From Alteromonadaceae bacterium UBA2620 (GTDB lineage: Bacteria; Pseudomonadota; Gammaproteobacteria; Enterobacterales; Alteromonadaceae), in assembly GCA_002339125.1 (NCBI GenBank), contig DDJQ01000061.1:1-22956 (forward strand): a stretch of 22,956 nt of DNA. The letters are read 5' to 3'. The translations under genes and the position numbers were made by a program. Positions 14,527-21,841 of this stretch are shown one piece after another. The notes below the pieces were generated by a model that was not told the origin of the DNA, did no database searches, and saw only the letters and a list, made by a program, of their open reading frames with translations. The number at the start of each line of letters is the position of its first letter. Position 1 is the stretch's first letter.

Positions 14527-15505
14527 GACTTAACTCCTGTGCCGCAGGGATAACCACCCGGACACTCATTCCCGGCAGTAATTTTTTGTCGGGTATATCG
14601 GTAAACGACAGCTCAATCTGGTAATAAGCGCTGTCGCCCCAGCCGGCTTTCTTCTCAGGCTGAGAGACTTCGCTGGTAACGGTGGCGGCATAGCTTTCGC
14701 CGGGGTAGGCATCGAGAGAGACCAGTGCCTGCTGGCCTACATCCACGCGATCAGCATCTATTTCGTGCACCCAGGCATCCACTTTAAAGCCATCGATATC
14801 CTGTACTTCCATTACTTTCATGGCCGCCTGTAAGGTGGTGCCGGCAGTAATTTTCTCGTTGGTCCAGGGATGGTACATATGGCTGACCACACCGTTTATA
14901 GTCGACTCTACTTTTAACCGGGTTAACTGATAGCGCTGGTAATTGATGTTTTCTTCCAGCTTGGTGATTTCAATTTTTTGCTTTTGCAGGGTGTTTTCCT
15001 GCTCTATTAGCTTTTGTTCCAATGCCTGTTGGGCTTTAAATTGTTCTACCAATGCACGCTCCAGAGCAAGCTTGTACTGGCCCTTGTCGTACTCGCTAAC
15101 GTCTTTACTTTCAATTTCGGCCTCAATGCGGGCTTTTTCGACTTCCAGATCGGCAATTTTTAATGCACTACGCGCATCGGCCACAGCCTGATCCAGCTCA
15201 ACCCGCTTACTTTCCATTTCCAGGGTCTGGGTGTTCAGTGAGTCCTCATTTTGCTCAAGCTGTGCATCCACACTGCCGGAGTCGAACAGTGCAATGGTAT
15301 CGCCCGGTTCAACAATGCTGCCTTCATCAACCATCCACTGGATCTGAATATTCCAGCGGTCGGTGCGCGGCGCGGTCACAACCTGCACATTGGAAGAGGT
15401 GACCTTGCCGGTCACAATCAGCTGGCTGGAGGTGTTCTCTGCCCGGGCGCCCCAAGCCGCCATGTTGAGGCTGCACATCAATAAGTAAATAATTGATTGT
15501 CTCAT
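14516..15505 (-). CDS. HlyD-type periplasmic adaptor with signal peptide (first adaptor)
   Basis: The 329-residue product has a cleavable signal peptide (likely cut after GARA, residue 22) rather than a lipobox. The lipoyl half at 55-75 (QWMVDEGSIVEPGDTIALFD), a coiled-coil hairpin (about 80-200), the second lipoyl half (VESTINGVVSHMYHPWTNEKI) and the barrel phrase VSLDAYPGESYAATV follow the same plan as the two other adaptors. It lacks a lipid anchor, so it may be soluble in the periplasm or held by its partners. Its ATG overlaps the ATPase stop by 4 bp (ATGA). Confidence 0.87.
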   Translation of the reverse strand: MRQSIIYLLMCSLNMAAWGARAENTSSQLIVTGKVTSSNVQVVTAPRTDRWNIQIQWMVDEGSIVEPGDTIALFDSGSVDAQLEQNEDSLNTQTLEMESKRVELDQAVADARSALKIADLEVEKARIEAEIESKDVSEYDKGQYKLALERALVEQFKAQQALEQKLIEQENTLQKQKIEITKLEENINYQRYQLTRLKVESTINGVVSHMYHPWTNEKITAGTTLQAAMKVMEVQDIDGFKVDAWVHEIDADRVDVGQQALVSLDAYPGESYAATVTSEVSQPEKKAGWGDSAYYQIELSFTDIPDKKLLPGMSVRVVIPAAQELSHAR

Positions 15506-16179
15506 GAGTTGGTTTTCTCGCTGATGATTTGGCCGTCTTTCATGGTTATCACTTTTTGTGCGTAGTCGGCGATGTTTTCTTCATGGGTTACCATGACGAT
15601 GGTTTGCCCTTGCTGGTGCAACTCCGTGAGCAAGGCCATGATATCGTCGGAAGTTTTACTGTCGAGGTTACCGGTGGGTTCATCCGCCAGGATCATGGTG
15701 GGGCGGTTAATTAAGGCCCGGGCAATGGCAACTCGCTGTCGTTGTCCGCCAGACATTTCAAAAGGACGGTGGTGCATACGGTGGCCAAGGCCTACTTTTT
15801 CCAGCAGTGCCTGGGCACGTTGGGTCGCTTCTTCCTCTGATACATCGCTGTAGCGCAGAGGGAGCTTGACGTTACCAATGGCATCCAGTTTAGGTAGCAG
15901 GTGAAAAGTCTGAAAGATAAAACCGATATGCTCGTTGCGAATTTTCGATAAAGCTTCATCGGTTAACTGGTTTACGGCATTACCGTTTAACAAATATTCG
16001 CCGCTGTCGGGCGTATCGAGACAACCAAGAATATTCATCATGGTTGATTTGCCGGAACCTGAACTGCCCATAAAAGCTACAAATTCATTTTCCTGTATGG
16101 ATAAAGACACATCGTTGAGTGCTACGATGGTTTCCTCACCATTGGTAAAACTCTTACGAATATCCTTGAGTGTAATCAT
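15502..16179 (-). CDS. ABC transporter ATP-binding protein, MacB/LolD type
   Basis: The 225-residue ATPase has Walker A GSSGSGKST (38-46), a Q-loop at Q90 (GFIFQTFHLLP), signature SGGQRQR (143-149), Walker B MILADEPTG with catalytic E167, and H-loop H199 (VMVTHEE). The sequence is typical of the MacB/LolD/FtsE group, which energises FtsX-like permeases. It is the first gene of the five-gene operon and must work with the permease at the far end. The region before the ATG has only a weak ribosome binding site (GAAG). Confidence 0.95.
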   Translation of the reverse strand: MITLKDIRKSFTNGEETIVALNDVSLSIQENEFVAFMGSSGSGKSTMMNILGCLDTPDSGEYLLNGNAVNQLTDEALSKIRNEHIGFIFQTFHLLPKLDAIGNVKLPLRYSDVSEEEATQRAQALLEKVGLGHRMHHRPFEMSGGQRQRVAIARALINRPTMILADEPTGNLDSKTSDDIMALLTELHQQGQTIVMVTHEENIADYAQKVITMKDGQIISEKTNS

Positions 16180-16235
16180 CTGTCTTCGCTCATTTTTATT
16201 GTGTCGTAGATAAGATTCTCAGACATCGAATTGCT

Positions 16236-16264
16236 ACTTTAGTGGTGTCTGCGTTGTCATACAA
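16236..16264 (-). promoter_or_regulatory. Probable promoter of the ABC/adaptor operon
   Basis: On the minus strand TTGTAT (16264-16259) and TAAAGT (16241-16236) are 17 bp apart, giving a leader of about 50 nt before the ATPase gene. The same TAAAGT -10 variant appears before pheL. Confidence 0.45.
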
Positions 16265-16291
16265 CCCAATAAATACGCCACATGAGCTCTG

Positions 16292-16306
16292 GTAACAGTT
16301 CGTTAC
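16292..16306. promoter_or_regulatory. Dyad GTAAC-N5-GTTAC, possible operator
   Basis: A perfect 5+5 inverted repeat lies about 28 bp upstream of the -35 hexamer of the ABC operon promoter and 15 bp before the first possible aroF promoter. The regulator is unknown. Confidence 0.3.
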
Positions 16307-16395
16307 AAATAAGTATAAATTTGGAACTTTCACTTGCTTCGCTTATAGAATCTTGGTAAAAAGTCAACGCCTGAAAACAATGTAGTAATATTTCA

Positions 16396-16424
16396 TTGTA
16401 AATATAAGTGTACATCTGTATTTT
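16396..16424 (+). promoter_or_regulatory. Probable aroF promoter with overlapping TyrR box
   Basis: TGTAAA-N6-TGTACA at 16397-16414 differs by one base from the TyrR consensus TGTAAA-N6-TTTACA. It covers the -35 and spacer of a possible promoter (TTGTAA 16396-16401, 17 bp, TATTTT 16419-16424). A box placed there would repress when TyrR binds, as in the E. coli aroF-tyrA operon. The box is seen; the regulation is inferred. Confidence 0.5.
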
Positions 16425-16511
16425 TTGCCCGGCTCTGCTTTAATTAATAACAAGGCTGAGGCCTTGTCGAAGCGGCATTGAAATGACTTTTCACCAAATA
16501 AGAGCGACCCT

Positions 16512-17603
16512 ATGATTAAGGACACTATTAACAATATTCACGTTAGCGCAGAAAAGGTACTGGTAACGCCAGACGCGCTGGCGGCAGAACTTCCGGCCTC
16601 AGAGAGAGGTCTGGAAGTTATCCGACAATCCCGTCAGATTATTTCTGACATTATTCACCGCCGTGATCATCGCTTACTGGTAGTATGCGGACCGTGTTCT
16701 ATTCACGATATTGAAGCGGCCAAAGATTATGCACTGCGCCTGAAAGAGCTGCACGAATGCTATAAAGACACCCTGTATATTGTCATGCGGGTGTATTTTG
16801 AAAAGCCCAGAACCACCACCGGCTGGAAAGGGTTAATTAACGACCCGCATATCAACGATACCTTTGATATTGAAACCGGTTTACGTAAAGCGCGTGAATT
16901 ACTGATCTGGCTGGCCGAGCTTGAGCTGCCGGTTGCAACAGAGGCACTGGATCCTATCAGTCCACAGTACCTGGCGGAGCTGTTCAGCTGGAGCGCTATT
17001 GGTGCGCGTACCTCAGAGTCACAGACTCACCGCGAAATGGCCAGCGGCCTGTCAATGCCGGTAGGCTTTAAAAACGGCACTGACGGCAGCCTGGATATTG
17101 CGGTTAACGCTTTACGGTCAGCAGCGTCTTCACACCGCTTTATGGGGATCAACAAACAAGGGCAGGTGAGTATTATCGAAACTGCCGGTAATCCCGATGG
17201 CCATATTATTCTGCGTGGCGGTAAGCAACCAAACTATGATTCGGTTTGTGTTTCTGAATGCGAAGAATGGATGGATAAAGCCGGCCTCACTGCTGGTCTG
17301 GTAGTGGATTGTTCACACGCCAACTCCAACAAGGATTATCGTCGTCAACCGCTGGTGGCTAAGAATGTGGTCAATCAGATCCTTGAGGGTAACCAGTCGA
17401 TCATCGGTATCATGCTGGAAAGTCACCTCAAAGAAGGTAACCAGAAGTCTGACGGTGTCGACTTTAAAGACCTCGAATATGGTGTGTCGATTACTGATGG
17501 CTGTATTGACTGGGAAACCACTGAAAGCCTGTTGGATCAAATGCGTGACAAACTGATTACTGTGCTACCATTGCGTCAAAACAAGCGTACGGAATTAGCC
17601 TAA
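16512..17603 (+). CDS. aroF: 3-deoxy-7-phosphoheptulonate synthase (DAHP synthase, class I)
   Basis: The 363-residue protein is a full-length AroF/G/H-type enzyme, which joins phosphoenolpyruvate and erythrose 4-phosphate in the first step of the shikimate pathway. Metal ligands are visible as C62 (VVCGPCSIHD), H269 (VDCSHANSNK), E303 (MLESHL) and D329 (SITDGCIDW). The phosphate-binding phrases KPRTTTGWKGLINDP (98-112) and GARTSESQTHREMASGL are intact. The symbol aroF (tyrosine-sensitive form) rests on the coupled tyrA gene 3 bp downstream and the TyrR-like box upstream; the sequence alone does not show which amino acid inhibits it. Confidence 0.95.
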   Translation: MIKDTINNIHVSAEKVLVTPDALAAELPASERGLEVIRQSRQIISDIIHRRDHRLLVVCGPCSIHDIEAAKDYALRLKELHECYKDTLYIVMRVYFEKPRTTTGWKGLINDPHINDTFDIETGLRKARELLIWLAELELPVATEALDPISPQYLAELFSWSAIGARTSESQTHREMASGLSMPVGFKNGTDGSLDIAVNALRSAASSHRFMGINKQGQVSIIETAGNPDGHIILRGGKQPNYDSVCVSECEEWMDKAGLTAGLVVDCSHANSNKDYRRQPLVAKNVVNQILEGNQSIIGIMLESHLKEGNQKSDGVDFKDLEYGVSITDGCIDWETTESLLDQMRDKLITVLPLRQNKRTELA

Positions 17604-17606
17604 TCT

Positions 17607-18758
17607 ATGTCACAGAACGACCACGAACAGTTTGCTCAGCAGTTGAGTGAATTACGTCATGGCATTGATGAGCTGGATACCCAGCTCATCGACATTCTTG
17701 CAAAACGCGCCGAACTAACCAGTAAAGTAGGTGAAGTTAAAGCCAAAACCGGCATGCCAATTTATGTGCCGGAACGGGAAGCGCAAATGCTTGAAAAACG
17801 CCAGGAGCAGGCTGCAGAGCGCGGTGTTTCCGGCTCGTTAATCGAAGATCTCATGCGCCGTATCATGCGCGAATCCTACCATACTCAGAACAATCGCTAC
17901 CGGTGCATTAACCCGGGGATAAAGCGAGTTGTAGTTATCGGCGGGGCGGGCGCACTGGGCAAAGTGTTTGTCAGCCTGTTCGAGCGTAGTGGTTACAATG
18001 TAGAAATTCTTGAAAAAGACGACTGGAGCCGGGCAGACAGCCTGTTTGCTGAAGCCAGTCTGGTGCTAGTGTCAGTACCCATAAACCTTACAGTCGACGT
18101 GGTGGCTAAACTCAATAGCCTTCCCCAAGACTGTATTCTGGCCGACATCACCAGTATCAAGCATAAGCCGCTGGATGCCATGATGCAGGCTCATAAAGGG
18201 CCGGTAGTTGGATTACATCCAATGTTCGGGCCGGATGCACCGGGTATGATTAAGCAGGTTGTGGTGGTGTGTCACGGACGCGGAGCGTCGCATTACAGCT
18301 GGCTACTGGGGCAAATGCAAACCTGGGGTGCTACGCTGTTTGAGGTCACTGCGCAGGAACACGACAAAGCCATGGCATTTATTCAGGTTATGCGTCATTT
18401 TAACACCTTTGTTTACGGCGCCCATTTAGCTGGTGAAAATCCCAACCTTAATCTGCTCACACAGCTCAGTTCACCGATTTACCGGTTGGAATTGGCGATG
18501 GTTGGACGACTTTTTGCGCAATCCGGGCAACTTTATGCCGATATTATCTTTAATAATCCTGAGAACTTTTTACTATTAAAACGCTTCCATCAACGGTTTG
18601 GCGAAGCATTGTCCATTTTGGACAAAGGAGACAAAGCCGAATTTATCCGCCAGTTCAACGAAATTGGTGAGTGGTTTGGTGATTATGCAAAAACTTGCCT
18701 GATAGACAGTAAACGCCTTTTGCTAAAAGCTGATGATGACCAAATGCTGAGAACCTGA
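17607..18758 (+). CDS. tyrA: Bifunctional chorismate mutase / prephenate dehydrogenase (T-protein)
   Basis: The 383-residue protein has an AroQ-type chorismate mutase domain (about 10-95, with LRHGIDELDTQLIDILAKRAELTSKVGEVK) fused to a prephenate dehydrogenase domain. The latter has the NAD-binding turn GGAGALG (112-118), the GLHPMFGPD motif with H204, and EHDKAMAFIQVMRHF (251-265). It turns chorismate into 4-hydroxyphenylpyruvate for tyrosine synthesis. It is co-transcribed with aroF and faces pheA. Confidence 0.96.
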   Translation: MSQNDHEQFAQQLSELRHGIDELDTQLIDILAKRAELTSKVGEVKAKTGMPIYVPEREAQMLEKRQEQAAERGVSGSLIEDLMRRIMRESYHTQNNRYRCINPGIKRVVVIGGAGALGKVFVSLFERSGYNVEILEKDDWSRADSLFAEASLVLVSVPINLTVDVVAKLNSLPQDCILADITSIKHKPLDAMMQAHKGPVVGLHPMFGPDAPGMIKQVVVVCHGRGASHYSWLLGQMQTWGATLFEVTAQEHDKAMAFIQVMRHFNTFVYGAHLAGENPNLNLLTQLSSPIYRLELAMVGRLFAQSGQLYADIIFNNPENFLLLKRFHQRFGEALSILDKGDKAEFIRQFNEIGEWFGDYAKTCLIDSKRLLLKADDDQMLRT

Positions 18759-18786
18759 GAAGTGCTCTAACAAGCACCTCTCAGGT
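18753..18786. terminator. Shared hairpin between convergent tyrA and pheA
   Basis: ACCTGAGA (18753-18760) pairs with TCTCAGGT (18779-18786), and GTGCT (18762-18766) with AGCAC (18773-18777), with one mismatch between and a 6-nt loop. The tyrA stop codon is inside the left arm and the pheA stop is 7 bp beyond the right arm. No good T-tract follows on either strand, so it may slow rather than cleanly end transcription. Confidence 0.5.
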
Positions 18787-18792
18787 AAATTC

Positions 18793-19977
18793 TTACCCGG
18801 CCGTCAGCGCCTTTGAAGCGGCAACTTTAGTAGGGTTAATCTCTTCACTGGGGTAGCAACCCAGCACTTTCAGGTAGCGGGTGATGCGCTTAAGCTCAAT
18901 CAATGCGCTCTGTACCGGCCCATCCTGAGTGTTACCTTCCACATCAATATAAAATAACTCTTCCCATGGGTTACCCGGGATCGGACGGGATTCCAGTTTG
19001 GTCATGTTGATGTTGTTTTCCTTGAGCACCATCAAGGCCTCAACCAGAGCACCCGGCTTTTGCACGGTTGACATAACAAATGTGGTTTTAGCCGGTACCT
19101 GTAAAGGCACTACTACCGGCTGTTTGGCCACCACGATGAAACGGCTGTGGTTTTCTTTCTGGTTAGCCAGGTTCGACTTGATGGCAAACAGGCCATACAG
19201 ATTACCGCCAGCTTCACTGCCGATAGCCGCTACATCGTCACGATTCAGCTCACTAACCTTTAACATGGCCGAAGAAGTGGCATCCATGGTTTTTACTTCT
19301 ACATTGCCCAGTTCGGCCAGGAAGTGGCTGCACTGAGTGAACACCTGAGGGTGTGCATAAAGGGTTTTGATATTGGCCAGCGTGGTCTCTTTTGCTACCA
19401 GCAGGGAATGCTTGATAGCGTGAGTCAGTTCGCCAATGATGCTTAATTCAGTATTCTGCAGTTGATCATAAACCTCGTTAATACTGCCGGAGGTAGTGTT
19501 TTCTACCGGTAGTACAGCATAGTCAGCTTCGTTGTTTTCTACTTTACCCACTACTTCGCGGAAGCTCTGGCAGCCTAGCTCTAGCAAGTCGCCAGGGCGA
19601 CGGGAAAAGTACTTCTGGGTGGCCAGGTAGCTGTATGAGCCGCGATCACCTAAAAACGCTACGCGGTTAAGAGGTAGGGCGCTGCCCGGATTAGCCCGTT
19701 CGGCTAGCATCGCCTGCTGGTTGAGTACCGAGTCCTCAATGATCACATGAAAAATCTGCGTGATGTAGTGGGCATCCAGCCCTTTTTGCTGACCTTCTTT
19801 AATCAGCCGAATGAGCAGTTGCTCTTCGCGCGCCTGATCGCGCACCGGAATATGGTGTTTAATTTTGGTTTCAGCAACCTGGTTGGTCAGGCCGCGACGT
19901 TCAGATAACAAGCTGAGTAGCTCGGTATCCAGCGCAGTGATGCGCTCTCTAATTTGATCTAATTCAGGGGCAGACAT
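18793..19977 (-). CDS. pheA: Bifunctional chorismate mutase / prephenate dehydratase (P-protein)
   Basis: The 394-residue protein joins an AroQ chorismate mutase domain (1-90), a prephenate dehydratase domain (about 104-285, with FLGDRGSYS, LPVENTTSGSINEVYD at 156-171 and HSRFIVV near 277) and a C-terminal ACT domain (about 297-380). The ACT domain carries the phenylalanine-binding phrases GALV (309-312) and ESRP (329-332), which predicts feedback inhibition. It makes phenylpyruvate. The gene is controlled by a leader peptide and attenuator just upstream. Confidence 0.97.
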   Translation of the reverse strand: MSAPELDQIRERITALDTELLSLLSERRGLTNQVAETKIKHHIPVRDQAREEQLLIRLIKEGQQKGLDAHYITQIFHVIIEDSVLNQQAMLAERANPGSALPLNRVAFLGDRGSYSYLATQKYFSRRPGDLLELGCQSFREVVGKVENNEADYAVLPVENTTSGSINEVYDQLQNTELSIIGELTHAIKHSLLVAKETTLANIKTLYAHPQVFTQCSHFLAELGNVEVKTMDATSSAMLKVSELNRDDVAAIGSEAGGNLYGLFAIKSNLANQKENHSRFIVVAKQPVVVPLQVPAKTTFVMSTVQKPGALVEALMVLKENNINMTKLESRPIPGNPWEELFYIDVEGNTQDGPVQSALIELKRITRYLKVLGCYPSEEINPTKVAASKALTAG

Positions 19978-20001
19978 AATTTCTCTCTTAACACTTCAGG
20001 C

Positions 20002-20029
20002 AAAAAAAAACCTCCCGTAGGGGAGGTTT
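20002..20029 (-). terminator. pheA attenuator (leader terminator)
   Basis: On the minus strand AAACCTCCC, loop CTAC, GGGAGGTTT and then an unbroken T-run form a strong intrinsic terminator 24 bp before pheA. The GGGAGG that follows the leader-peptide stop (20054-20049) can pair with the CCTCCC arm and so provides an antiterminator. This is the usual amino acid attenuation arrangement. Confidence 0.9.
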
Positions 20030-20054
20030 GTTCGCACGCGCTACGTATCCTCCC

Positions 20055-20114
20055 TCAGATGAAGGTGATAAACACGAAGAAGCGAGCGATGATGTTCGGA
20101 TTGAATAATTTCAT
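20055..20114 (-). CDS. pheL: pheA leader peptide, Phe-rich
   Basis: A 19-codon frame encodes MKLFNPNIIARFFVFITFI, with five phenylalanines (positions 4, 12, 13, 15, 18). It ends with TGA directly before the antiterminator GGGAGG and the attenuator hairpin. Ribosome stalling at the Phe codons when Phe-tRNA is scarce would favour the antiterminator and let pheA be transcribed. The sequence differs from the E. coli PheL peptide, but position, Phe content and RNA elements agree. The predicted transcription start falls close to its ATG, so it may be read as a nearly leaderless message. Confidence 0.88.
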   Translation of the reverse strand: MKLFNPNIIARFFVFITFI

Positions 20115-20120
20115 ACTAGT

Positions 20121-20149
20121 ACTTTATTTCGCCACTGGCTGTCTGTCAA
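20121..20149 (-). promoter_or_regulatory. pheL-pheA promoter
   Basis: On the minus strand a perfect TTGACA (20149-20144) lies 17 bp before TAAAGT (20126-20121). Seven bases after the -10 comes the A of the pheL ATG. Confidence 0.72.
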
Positions 20150-20199
20150 CCCATTTTTACGCGTGAGGTAATATTATTCATGGGCAGTTCTTGACAGAG

Positions 20200-21000
20200 T
20201 TAGTCGCTTAACAAAGCGGCCAACATGGTTCTCACTTCCGCCGGCTCAAAGGGTTTGTCACACAAAGCATTCACGCCGGTTTGCTGAATGTTGGCCATAT
20301 GAACACTGTTAGCGGCTTCGGAAGTCACCATAATAATAGGGATATGGGAAGTTTCCGGATTAAAACGAATAAACTCTGATAATTCACGGCCGTCCATCTC
20401 TGGCATGTTGTAATCGGTAACCACCAAATCAAAAGGCTCATCTTTAATCAGCGTAAGAGCCATGGCGCCATTTTCTGCCTCTTTAATTTTTTGCAGGCCC
20501 ATGCCTTCCAGTACCCGGCGAATATGATTTCTGGCCAGCTTACTGTCATCTACCAGCAGGACGCGTACTTCATGGATGTCAAACAGGTCGAGTTCGAGTT
20601 CGTCGGTGTTGAGCAAATCCAGGCTGGCATTCAGTGCCCGGTGCAAATGGATGGTTTCAAAAGGTTTCGGCAGGATAGCGGCTACGCCGGCTTGCTTAAA
20701 TTCTTCAAGCTTGCTGGTGCGCGACTCACTGGATACCAGCATAAACGGAATGTGTTTGTAGGAAGCATGTTCTTTGGTAAATTTAAGTAAATCCAGCGCC
20801 ATGCCGTCTTCAAAATACATGGCGCTGACAATCAGGTCGGCACCGTGCAGCTCTACCAGTTTTCTGGCCTCAGCAATATTGGCTGCAGTGTCGATTTGCT
20901 TCACGTTTTCTTTGGTGAGCATGCCGGAAATAATCTTGCGCTGTGTATCGGAAGGCTCTACCAACACGATATTCAGGTCTGAGATTGATAACTTTTCCAT
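20200..21000 (-). CDS. Tandem receiver-domain response regulator, first domain degenerate
   Basis: The 266-residue cytosolic protein consists of two CheY-like receiver domains. The second (about 145-266) is canonical: VLLVDDS with D151 and D152, phospho-acceptor D196 in VVTDYNMPEMDG, T226 in IIMVTSE and K249 in CDKPF. The first (about 8-130) keeps VLVEPS and the KPFE lysine K112, but the phospho-acceptor position reads DLIVSAMY, with Ala60 in place of Asp. There is no output domain, so it probably acts through protein binding in a phosphorelay or chemotaxis-like pathway. No cognate kinase is in the window. Confidence 0.9.
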   Translation of the reverse strand: MEKLSISDLNIVLVEPSDTQRKIISGMLTKENVKQIDTAANIAEARKLVELHGADLIVSAMYFEDGMALDLLKFTKEHASYKHIPFMLVSSESRTSKLEEFKQAGVAAILPKPFETIHLHRALNASLDLLNTDELELDLFDIHEVRVLLVDDSKLARNHIRRVLEGMGLQKIKEAENGAMALTLIKDEPFDLVVTDYNMPEMDGRELSEFIRFNPETSHIPIIMVTSEAANSVHMANIQQTGVNALCDKPFEPAEVRTMLAALLSD

Positions 21001-21057
21001 TCAAATTCTCTTTGTTGTTTATTCTGGTTGTTATTCTGTTGGGCTATGAGGCTTGTA

Positions 21058-21384
21058 CTAGCCTCCTGCCACTTTGGATTTGATACCCTGCTGTTCGAGT
21101 AATTGCTGAATTTTATCCCGGGCGTCAGTTTGCAGCTCAATGGTGCCAGCCTTAACCGCGCCGCCACAGCCACATTTTTTCTTCAGTACAGTACACAGCG
21201 CTTTTAATTCATCAGCATTTTGGTCGAGCCCGGTAATGATAGATACCCCTTTACCTTTGCGACCTTTGGTTTCGCGTTGAATTCGGGCGATACCATCTTT
21301 ATTAACTGAGCGGATATCCGCATCTTGCCGGGACTGATCGACTTTACCGCCATCAGTGCTGTAAACGAGTCTCGAATTTTGCAT
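21058..21384 (-). CDS. yciH: YciH, SUI1/eIF1-family translation factor
   Basis: The 108-residue protein has a short N-terminal extension and a SUI1 domain: IARIQRETKGRKGKGVSIITGL (32-53) and ELKALCTVLKKKCGCGGAVKAGTIELQ (59-85). This is the bacterial homologue of eukaryotic initiation factor 1, which can affect start-site choice in vitro; its cellular role is not settled. Length and motifs are standard. The ribosome binding site is weak. It lies 57 bp upstream of the tandem-REC gene on the same strand and may be co-transcribed with it. Confidence 0.93.
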   Translation of the reverse strand: MQNSRLVYSTDGGKVDQSRQDADIRSVNKDGIARIQRETKGRKGKGVSIITGLDQNADELKALCTVLKKKCGCGGAVKAGTIELQTDARDKIQQLLEQQGIKSKVAGG

Positions 21385-21435
21385 ACTTTACTGTAACTCT
21401 TTAAAACTGGACTACAATCAACTAAGCCGTAGTGG

Positions 21436-21464
21436 TTGTAACAACTTATTCTGCAGTGGATAAA
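21436..21464 (+). promoter_or_regulatory. Possible promoter of the STAS/response-regulator unit
   Basis: TTGTAA (21436-21441), a 17-bp spacer and GATAAA (21459-21464). The -10 match is only moderate. Confidence 0.35.
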
Positions 21465-21469
21465 TTAAC

Positions 21470-21499
21470 GCGTTGCTAGTATTAATAGTAGCAAACGCC
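21470..21499 (+). promoter_or_regulatory. Large imperfect palindrome upstream of the STAS gene
   Basis: TTGCTA (21473-21478) and TAGCAA (21489-21494) flank a TATTAATA core. Outer GCG/CGC arms extend the dyad to about 30 bp with one bulged A. It could be an operator or a 5' hairpin just before the GGGAG ribosome binding site. Confidence 0.4.
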
Positions 21500-21503
21500 A
21501 GTT

Positions 21504-21821
21504 GTGAGTGGGAGCACAAATGAGTATAAAGCTGAAGTTGTCAATGATTCGACCTTCAACATTAAAATTGGTGAGCGGTTCGACTTCTCGCTGGTCACTG
21601 AGTTTCGTAATACTTACGAGGATCTCGACCCCCGGGTAAACCAAATCGACATTGATTTAGCGGCCACACAGTATATGGACAGTTCGGCTCTGGGCATGCT
21701 GCTAAATATGCAAAAAATACTGGCAGAGCGCCATTTAACCTACCGAATCCTGAATACCCGGCCCCAAATTGCACGAATCCTGCAAATTTCGCGATTTAAT
21801 AAAAGGTTTGATATTCAGTAA
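21504..21821 (+). CDS. STAS-domain anti-sigma antagonist-like protein (start region anomalous)
   Basis: The 105-residue frame is a stand-alone STAS domain: a beta strand with FNIKIGERFDFSL, then QIDIDLAATQYMDSSALGMLLNMQKIL, with the DSSALG loop whose serine is the phosphorylation site in SpoIIAA-like proteins. The only in-frame start is GTG 21504, which has no ribosome binding site. A GGGAG-spaced ATG at 21520 encodes MSIK but is one base out of frame; adding one A in the ATAAAG run would give MSIKAEVVND, a normal STAS start. The gene lies 20 bp before a response regulator with a PP2C domain, the expected phosphatase partner, as in the Shewanella CrsA/CrsR pair. Confidence 0.82.
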   Translation: MSGSTNEYKAEVVNDSTFNIKIGERFDFSLVTEFRNTYEDLDPRVNQIDIDLAATQYMDSSALGMLLNMQKILAERHLTYRILNTRPQIARILQISRFNKRFDIQ

Positions 21822-21841
21822 CAACGGGTAGTGGCCTCTGC

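Larger units (their letters stand above)
16180..16511. other. Divergent regulatory gap between the ABC operon and aroF
   Basis: No gene is visible. From left to right it holds a probable promoter for the ABC operon (16236-16264), a perfect dyad GTAAC-N5-GTTAC (16292-16306), a possible plus-strand promoter TTGGAA-17-TATAGA (16321-16349), an ACAATG/CATTGT inverted repeat (16377-16399), and a TyrR-like box overlapping a second plus-strand promoter. Confidence 0.6.
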
